Shown in pieces: positions 53,543 to 60,046 of a DNA stretch of 60,046 bases. The DNA is from Arthrobacter sp. B0490 (GTDB lineage Bacteria > Actinomycetota > Actinomycetes > Actinomycetales > Micrococcaceae). The notes under the pieces are model-generated. The model ran no database searches and was not told the origin of the DNA. It worked only from the letters and a program-made list of their open reading frames with translations. The DNA lies in the NCBI RefSeq assembly GCF_002929355.1, contig NZ_PJIR01000014.1, positions 1-60,046 of the forward strand, written 5' to 3'. Position numbers and translations under genes: made by a program. Positions within the stretch are counted from its first letter, which is position 1. Each line of letters begins with the position of its first letter.

Positions 53543-53625
53543 GCAGCCCCCGAGGAGGGCGGCTTCAAGATCTCCCAGCGAGCTCTGCGAGCAGGGAGAT
53601 TTCGTTGCCGCCGTTCGGGGGCTGC
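53543..53625 (-). other. extended hairpin in the grpE-dnaJ spacer
   Basis: Three nested stems pair across this spacer: GCAGCCCCCGA with TCGGGGGCTGC (11 bp), GGCGGC with GCCGCC (6 bp) and ATCTCCC with GGGAGAT (7 bp), separated by small internal loops and closed by a 17-base loop. The 163-base spacer is unusually long for an operon whose other gaps are 2 and 50 bases. It could be an RNA processing site, a stability element or a partial terminator that sets dnaK/grpE over dnaJ/hspR levels. Confidence 0.75.
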
Positions 53626-53645
53626 TCCGGCGTTCACGGCGCTGA

Positions 53646-54302
53646 CTACTCCGGAACCGCCACGATGACCTGGGCGGCCCTGAGGACGCGTTCGCCCTTG
53701 CGGTAGCCCGCGCGGAGGATCTGGCTGACGCTATCAGCCTGGACGTCCGCACTGGGCTGCTGGATGAGCGCCTCGTGGATGTTCGGGTCGAACGCGACGC
53801 CGACCTCGTCGATCCGGCTGAGCTCGTACGTCCTGAGCGCGTTCTCGAACTTGCCGGCGATGGCCGCGAAGGGCCCCTCGGCGAGGTCGCCGTGCTGGCG
53901 GGCAGCATCGATGTCGTCGAGGACGGGCATCAGCGAATTGAGAACGCCGATGACCGCCTGATCGCGTGCGACATCGCGGTCGCGCTCCACGCGGCGGCGG
54001 TAGTTGACGTACTCGGCCTGCAGGCGGAGCAGGTCGTTGCGGAGTTCCGCGACGACGTCCACCGTCGGATCGCTCCCCTCGGCGCCGGCCTCGTTGAGGA
54101 TCGCCTCGGCCTGGGCCAGGGCGTCCCCGTCGGAGGCGTCCCCGCCGGGAGCCTGCCCTCCGGCCGCGGACTCCTCCGCGGCCGGAGCGTCGGCGTCGTT
54201 CTGCTGCCCACGGACTTCGCCCGTCTCAGGGTCGATCTTCCGGTTGTCGCGAAAGCTCACCGGCTCTGACTCGTGCTCTTCTTCGTTTCCGTGGTGCGGC
54301 AT
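53646..54302 (-). CDS. grpE: nucleotide exchange factor GrpE
   Basis: GrpE releases ADP from DnaK. This 218-residue protein has an acidic, disordered N-terminus (about 1-75), the long dimerising helix (about 80-125, with L-L-R-L-Q-A-E-Y-V-N-Y-R-R-R-V) and the C-terminal beta domain with F-D-P-N-I-H-E-A-L and V-L-R-A-A-Q-V-I-V. Its ATG lies two bases after the dnaK stop, so translation is coupled. Length is typical of actinobacteria. Confidence 0.96.
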   Translation of the reverse strand: MPHHGNEEEHESEPVSFRDNRKIDPETGEVRGQQNDADAPAAEESAAGGQAPGGDASDGDALAQAEAILNEAGAEGSDPTVDVVAELRNDLLRLQAEYVNYRRRVERDRDVARDQAVIGVLNSLMPVLDDIDAARQHGDLAEGPFAAIAGKFENALRTYELSRIDEVGVAFDPNIHEALIQQPSADVQADSVSQILRAGYRKGERVLRAAQVIVAVPE

Positions 54303-54304
54303 GG

Positions 54305-56248
<1,944 letters not shown>

Positions 56249-56249
<1 letters not shown>

Positions 56250-56276
56250 CTATAGTCGGGCCCGGCAGGAGATCAA
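56249..56276 (-). promoter_or_regulatory. dnaK promoter
   Basis: On the minus strand TTGATC (56276-56271), a 16-base spacer and TATAGT (56254-56249) form a good vegetative promoter lying exactly between the two HAIR elements. Confidence 0.75.
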
Positions 56277-56283
56277 AACCGAC

Positions 56284-56302
56284 TTGAGTCCAGAACACTC
56301 AA
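56284..56302 (-). promoter_or_regulatory. HAIR element, upstream, in front of dnaK
   Basis: TTGAGT, 7 bases, ACTCAA; a perfect HAIR arm pair, 53 bases (about five helical turns) from the proximal element, just upstream of the -35 box. Confidence 0.9.
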
Positions 56303-56311
56303 CTCGGGTTC

Positions 56312-57625
56312 CTATGCAGCCGGCACGGCGGTGATGAGCCCCTCCCGGAAGGCGTCGACGAAGAGCGCATGGTCCTGGCGCACGGTTTCCGCGTAGGCCT
56401 CTCCGAAGCCGCCGATGTCCTGGAGGAAGTCCTCGCGCGAACGGTCGACGGCGGCCAGGATGGCGGTCTCCGTGCGGAAGGGCACCAGGTCGTGGTCGCT
56501 GTCCTCGTCCGTGGAGCAGTGGATCTTGGCGGTCGCCTGTCCGAGGGCCTCGAGCACCGGCACCATCTGCTCGGGCTCCGTGAGGTCCTCCCAGGAGAGA
56601 TCCCGCTTGTACGGGGACAGCTCGGAGACCACGAACGAGACACCACGGATGGTCGTGTAGCCCAGGAACGGGTCCGTGTGGGTCTGCAGCGAGCGCTGGC
56701 TGATGACGGCGCGGTGACCGTCGTCCTCGAAGTACCCGCGCACGCGCTCGTCGTCGACGATCCGGCTGGGCGCGGCGATGTTCGACTGCTTCATCGTGAG
56801 GATGATGTCGTTCTCCTGCGCCTCGTCGAAGCCCTCGATGAGCACGTTGTAGGCGGGCAGGCCGGCACTGCCGATCCCGAATCCCTTCTTCCCCACGATG
56901 CCTTTCACCCGGTAGAACACCCGGCGTCGCGACCGCTCGCTGTCGGGGATGGTGCCGAGGTAGCGGTCGAAGGCGTCGGCGACCTCCGCGTACTCCCCGG
57001 CGTCGAGCACCCTGACGGACCCGTCGTCGCGGAACTGGCGCTCGTAGTCCTCGATCCGGGTCAGCGAGTCGAGCAGGCGTGTGCGCCGTGCGCCGCGGGC
57101 CTGCTGCAGGACCGAGTAGATGGGCCCCTCCGTGTTGTCGAGCCCGAAGGCGAAGGTGGACTGCTCGTCGTCCACGTAGTCCCGGACCCGGCCGAGGTAG
57201 GCCTCGAGGTAGGTGCGCGCGAGGTCGCGGACCGCCTGGGACGGCAGCGCCTTCTGCCAGCACAGGAGCGTCAGCGAGGCCACGAAGCGGCGCAGGTCCC
57301 ACGAGAAGTGGCCCACGTACGCCTCGTCGAAGTCGTTGACGTCGAACGTGAGCCGGCCCTCGTTGTTCATGTAGGTGCCGAAGTTCTCCGCGTGGAGGTC
57401 GCCGTGGATCCACACCCTGCCCGTGCGCTCGTCCGCCCAGGCGTCGTCCAGCCGTTCCATGTCGGTGTAGAACAGGGATGCGCTGCCCCGGTAGAAGGCG
57501 AACGGGTCGGCCGCCATCTTCCGGAACCGGGCGCGGAACGCGAGGGGGTCGACGCCCATGAGGTCCTGGTGGGCTTCCACGAGGGTACTGACGATGTGCT
57601 GCTGACGGGACTCGGTGGCTTCCAT
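56312..57625 (-). CDS. DUF2252 family protein
   Basis: This 437-residue protein belongs to DUF2252, a family with a kinase-like fold. Seen are W-I-H-G-D-L-H-A-E-N-F-G at about residue 72 (the H-G-D-x-H-x-x-N motif of aminoglycoside-kinase-like folds), F-D-V-N-D-F-D-E at about 93 and Y-R-V-K-G-I-V-G-K-K-G near 245. Phosphotransfer is suggested by the motifs, but no substrate is known. ATG 57625 gives the family's usual length; the longer frame upstream is antisense to the membrane protein gene. Confidence 0.88.
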   Translation of the reverse strand: MEATESRQQHIVSTLVEAHQDLMGVDPLAFRARFRKMAADPFAFYRGSASLFYTDMERLDDAWADERTGRVWIHGDLHAENFGTYMNNEGRLTFDVNDFDEAYVGHFSWDLRRFVASLTLLCWQKALPSQAVRDLARTYLEAYLGRVRDYVDDEQSTFAFGLDNTEGPIYSVLQQARGARRTRLLDSLTRIEDYERQFRDDGSVRVLDAGEYAEVADAFDRYLGTIPDSERSRRRVFYRVKGIVGKKGFGIGSAGLPAYNVLIEGFDEAQENDIILTMKQSNIAAPSRIVDDERVRGYFEDDGHRAVISQRSLQTHTDPFLGYTTIRGVSFVVSELSPYKRDLSWEDLTEPEQMVPVLEALGQATAKIHCSTDEDSDHDLVPFRTETAILAAVDRSREDFLQDIGGFGEAYAETVRQDHALFVDAFREGLITAVPAA

Positions 57626-57663
57626 TCGTCCACGGTACGCTCGCCGGGCCCGCGTGCCGCGGA

Positions 57664-58653
57664 TCAGTGCCCCATGAGGACCGGCTGCCGCGTCGCCGGC
57701 AGCGAGGCCCGCCGCGCCCTGAGGAATCCGTCCACCACGTCCCAGGCGGCGACCAGCACCACCGCTCCGGTCACGATGGAGGCGACGGTCCAGCCGCCGC
57801 CCGTCGCGACGGCCGGATCCCAGCCGACCGCGGCGACGAAGTCCGGGTTGAGCAACCGCCCCCCGGACCAGAGGAGCACCGCGGGCACCGCGAAGGCCAG
57901 GTTGAGGACGAGGTTCATGGCGGCAGCCGCCCACGACCAGTCCCGCAGGTAGACCCAGGCGGCGAAGGCGGCCTCGGCGAGGAGCAGCACGAGGAACCAC
58001 GGGAGCCAGAAGGCCCAGAGCGCGGGATCGAGGAGCGCGATCGCTCGTCCGTCCGGTCCCCGGACCACGGAGGACACGTGCTGCCAGACGATGGCCGCCG
58101 CCAGTGCGGCGAGGAAGACGAGGGACGCGACGAACTCCGGCAGACGGGCGTGGCGGGAGTGGTCGGGCAGGGCGGGAAGGCCTTCGGGCGACCACTGGAT
58201 CCCGGTGTCCGCGGTGCCCGCCCGCTCGAGGAGGACGAACACCAGCGTGGTCCAGAACCCCAGGTGCACCGTCACGCCGAGGGCCGTGGCCACCGCGCTG
58301 CCGATGGCGGCGCCGGGATCGCCCCGGCTCAGGAACTGTGCGAGGAAGACCACCACGGTGACGATCGGCACGACGACGGCGAGGAGCGTCTTCAGGAGCC
58401 GCAGCCATTCGAGGTAGTACCGCGGTCCGATCAGCGTCAGCGGCCGGTCCGCGTAATCGGCCGCGAGACGCTCCGGATCCCCGAGCTGGACGAGCGCCGC
58501 GCGCTCGGCCGCGACCGGCTCCTCCCCCGACACCCGGCGCGCCTGCACGGTCTCTTCGATCAGTTCCCGGATCTCGGGTTCGAGGTCGGAGCGCTGGGGC
58601 TCCGGGACGGTCCGCACTGCGGCCCACACATAGCGATCGGTCAGCGTGGTCAT
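57664..58653 (-). CDS. membrane protein with HAAS-type N-terminus, PadR-controlled
   Basis: This 329-residue protein has a cytoplasmic N-terminal segment (about 1-75, P-E-P-Q-R-S-D-L-E-P-E-I-R-E-L-I and L-G-D-P-E-R-L-A) like the HAAS/DUF1700 domains that accompany PadR regulators. About six membrane helices follow. Its start overlaps the padR stop by four bases (ATGA). HAAS proteins usually modulate PadR in response to membrane signals. Exact function unknown. Confidence 0.8.
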   Translation of the reverse strand: MTTLTDRYVWAAVRTVPEPQRSDLEPEIRELIEETVQARRVSGEEPVAAERAALVQLGDPERLAADYADRPLTLIGPRYYLEWLRLLKTLLAVVVPIVTVVVFLAQFLSRGDPGAAIGSAVATALGVTVHLGFWTTLVFVLLERAGTADTGIQWSPEGLPALPDHSRHARLPEFVASLVFLAALAAAIVWQHVSSVVRGPDGRAIALLDPALWAFWLPWFLVLLLAEAAFAAWVYLRDWSWAAAAMNLVLNLAFAVPAVLLWSGGRLLNPDFVAAVGWDPAVATGGGWTVASIVTGAVVLVAAWDVVDGFLRARRASLPATRQPVLMGH

Positions 58654-58994
58654 GGCACTTCCCCTTCGGCGAGGCGATGGAGCGAGGTGGTCAGCCGGTC
58701 CCAGTCGGCCGTGAGGGTGGCGGCGAGGTCGTCGCCGGCCGGGCTCGTCCGGTAGAACTTCCGCGGACGGGACTCGGCAGTGTTCCACTCGCTCGTCAGC
58801 AGTCCCTGTTTCTCGAGGCGCCGCAGGAGTGGATAGAGCGTGTTCCCGTCGACCTGGATGTCCAGGACGTCGAGGGACTCCAGGAGCGAGTACCCGTAGT
58901 CGGGGGTGCGCAGCCGCGTGAGGCAGGCCAGGACGACCGTCCCGCGCCGCAGCTCCTGCAGGTGTCCGGCAATCAGGTCCTCATCGGGTCTCAT
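58650..58994 (-). CDS. PadR-family transcriptional regulator
   Basis: This 114-residue winged-helix protein has the PadR core, G-Y-S-L-L-E-S-L, V-D-G-N-T-L-Y-P-L-L-R-R-L-E-K-Q-G-L-L and R-K-F-Y-R-T-S. The ATG at 58994 gives the normal length; the -10 box ends six bases upstream, so the mRNA is probably leaderless. It is coupled to the membrane protein downstream and likely represses its own promoter. Confidence 0.9.
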   Translation of the reverse strand: MRPDEDLIAGHLQELRRGTVVLACLTRLRTPDYGYSLLESLDVLDIQVDGNTLYPLLRRLEKQGLLTSEWNTAESRPRKFYRTSPAGDDLAATLTADWDRLTTSLHRLAEGEVP

Positions 58995-59000
58995 GCCGGA

Positions 59001-59029
59001 ATAATAGTGTGTGTCACACACCATGGCAA
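59001..59029 (-). promoter_or_regulatory. padR promoter with operator in the spacer
   Basis: On the minus strand TTGCCA (59029-59024), a 17-base spacer and TATTAT (59006-59001) form a strong promoter. The spacer holds the perfect palindrome GTGTGTG-T-CACACAC (59007-59021), so a bound dimer would sit between the -35 and -10 boxes. The palindrome could also control the divergent cupin gene. Confidence 0.75.
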
Positions 59030-59112
59030 GAGGCACAGTGATGTTTCCTCGAGCGATGAAAACCGTCCGCCCGCACCGTCTACCCTCTGTCGCATCGACC
59101 CAGGAGGCATTC

Positions 59113-59502
59113 ATGGACACCCCGACCCGGAGCTCCCGCACCCAGGCCCCGCCGCGCGCCATCCCGGCTGGAGAGCTCGCATTGCCCGGCAGCAGGACAC
59201 GCCGGTTCGACGGCGGGGACTCCGGTTCCGCCGTCTCCTACTTCTTGGTGGACAACGACCCTGGGGACACCGTCGCCCTGCACCGGCATCCGTACACCGA
59301 GACGTGGGTGGTCCTCGCGGGCCTCGTGCGGTTCACGGTCGGCGCGGTGGGACTCGCAGGAACGCCCGGCGACACCGTCGTCGCGCCGGCCGACGTCTGG
59401 CACGGCTTCACGAACGACGGCGACGGCCCGCTGCGGATGATGTGCATCCACGCGTCACCGCGCATCATCCAGGAATGGAAGGACGACGGCGGCCCCGCGT
59501 AG
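59113..59502 (+). CDS. cupin domain-containing protein
   Basis: This 129-residue single-domain cupin has the metal-site motif H-R-H-P-Y-T-E-T-W-V at about residue 57 and the second motif P-A-D-V-W-H-G-F-T-N at about 97. Function unknown; small cupins of this kind bind a metal and a small ligand. AGGAGG lies five bases before the ATG. Confidence 0.87.
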   Translation: MDTPTRSSRTQAPPRAIPAGELALPGSRTRRFDGGDSGSAVSYFLVDNDPGDTVALHRHPYTETWVVLAGLVRFTVGAVGLAGTPGDTVVAPADVWHGFTNDGDGPLRMMCIHASPRIIQEWKDDGGPA

Positions 59503-59568
59503 CCGCGCCCTGCCCTGCCGGCCCGGACCGACCGGGCTGCAGGGCTGCAGGGTGCGATACTGGGCGGC

Positions 59569-59793
59569 ATGGACCTCGAACAGTGGTGGAGCGGCGTCAT
59601 GCCGGAGACCCGGGACTGGCTGATCGCCCACAACGGGGAGGCGCTCACCCCGGAGGTCGTGGCGGACATCAGCGGTGCCGGCGGACTCGTGGCCTCCGAC
59701 TCCTGGTGGATGGGTGCGCGCGGGCCCGACGGCCTGTTCCTGTCGGATGCTGCGACCGACTGGATCGAGGAACAGGCGAACGGCGAGGAGTAG
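59569..59793 (+). CDS. small hypothetical protein
   Basis: This 74-residue protein starts M-D-L-E-Q-W-W and ends in an acidic tail. It has no signal or membrane segment. I do not recognise it. Codon use and the clean reading frame support a real gene; no clear ribosome binding site was found. Confidence 0.6.
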   Translation: MDLEQWWSGVMPETRDWLIAHNGEALTPEVVADISGAGGLVASDSWWMGARGPDGLFLSDAATDWIEEQANGEE

Positions 59794-59800
59794 CGCCGCC

Positions 59801-59939
59801 TCAGCGCCGTCCGGGGCCGGCAGCCTCCGCGTAGTCGCCGGCCACCACCGTGCCGAGCCCGTCCGCCCCCTCGAGGGTCCCGGTGGTGATGCCCTCCGGG
59901 GCCGCGGTGGTGCCGCCGGAGTAGACGGTGCAGGTCTCG
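59801..59939 (-). CDS. 3' end of an unidentified minus-strand gene
   Basis: A minus-strand frame ends with TGA at 59803-59801 and reads E-G-I-T-T-G-T-L-E-G-A-D-G-L-G-T-V-V-A-G-D-Y. It is lost upstream in the homopolymer run. Too short to identify. Confidence 0.4.
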
Positions 59940-60046
59940 CCCCCCCCCCCCCCCCCCCCCCCCCCCCGACCCCGACCAGCACCAGGAGCAGCCGGGGGGG
60001 GGCCCGGGGGGGGCGGGGCCCCGCCGCGCCGGGGGCCGACAGGCCC
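59940..60046. other. low-quality contig end with a 28-C homopolymer
   Basis: A run of 28 consecutive C (59940-59967) is followed by G- and C-runs unlike the rest of the window. This breaks the reading frame of the last gene and is most likely an assembly or sequencing artefact. Confidence 0.8.

Overview
The window is about 60 kb of high-GC chromosomal DNA from an actinobacterium, most likely a Micrococcaceae member (Arthrobacter or a close relative). Support comes from the strong GC bias, frequent GTG/TTG starts, several leaderless promoters, an HspR/HAIR-controlled dnaK-grpE-dnaJ-hspR operon, a septum-formation-domain protein, a DUF3073 protein and a catabolically rich gene content. No tRNA, rRNA, CRISPR array, prophage or insertion sequence was seen. 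The right end collapses into a 28-C homopolymer and looks like a poor-quality contig end.

Layout. (1) 0-9.3 kb: a truncated gene, a PRC-barrel/DUF2382 stress protein, and a LacI-controlled ABC uptake operon with a GH3 glycosidase, arranged like the Streptomyces bxl xylobiose operon, followed by a ROK regulator. (2) 9.4-17.7 kb: DUF3073, a septum-formation membrane protein, ClpB with its HAIR operator, a lipoprotein-type penicillin-binding protein and a flotillin-like SPFH protein. (3) 17.8-22.4 kb: an agmatine-type operon (APC permease, agmatine deiminase, amidase) behind a TetR-type palindrome. (4) 22.4-27.1 kb: YccF, a DEAD-box helicase with a long structured leader, a decayed GAF-domain pseudogene, TrmB and an unknown protein. 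(5) 27.2-47.4 kb: a large nitrogen/one-carbon catabolic island. (6) 47.4-52 kb: TetR/MFS, SDR, DUF4287/DUF5655 and PspA-like genes. (7) 52-56.3 kb: the heat-shock operon. (8) 56.3-60 kb: DUF2252, a PadR-controlled membrane protein, a cupin and the contig end.

The island in (5) is the most interesting part. A leaderless divergent promoter pair at 41.75-41.88 kb drives one operon with a SnoaL-flavin reductase fusion, a BCCT betaine transporter, a succinate-semialdehyde dehydrogenase and a stand-alone riboflavin kinase. The opposite operon has a GntR regulator, two tandem AA_synth (DUF1185) proteins, an alpha/beta hydrolase, an aldehyde dehydrogenase, a tautomerase and a luciferase-like monooxygenase. 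These are the enzyme classes of the TgnA-E pathway, which opens the ring of trigonelline (N-methylnicotinate) and releases methylamine, formate, CO2 and succinic semialdehyde. Immediately adjacent is a gamma-glutamylmethylamide-synthetase-like enzyme with a three-gene N-methylglutamate-synthase-like set and a sarcosine-oxidase-type flavoenzyme, which together could assimilate the released methylamine. The inferred system is therefore uptake of a betaine such as trigonelline, oxygenolytic ring opening, entry of carbon as succinate, and recovery of methylamine nitrogen as glutamate. The substrate is inferred; pyridine-type ring cleavage is the main alternative.
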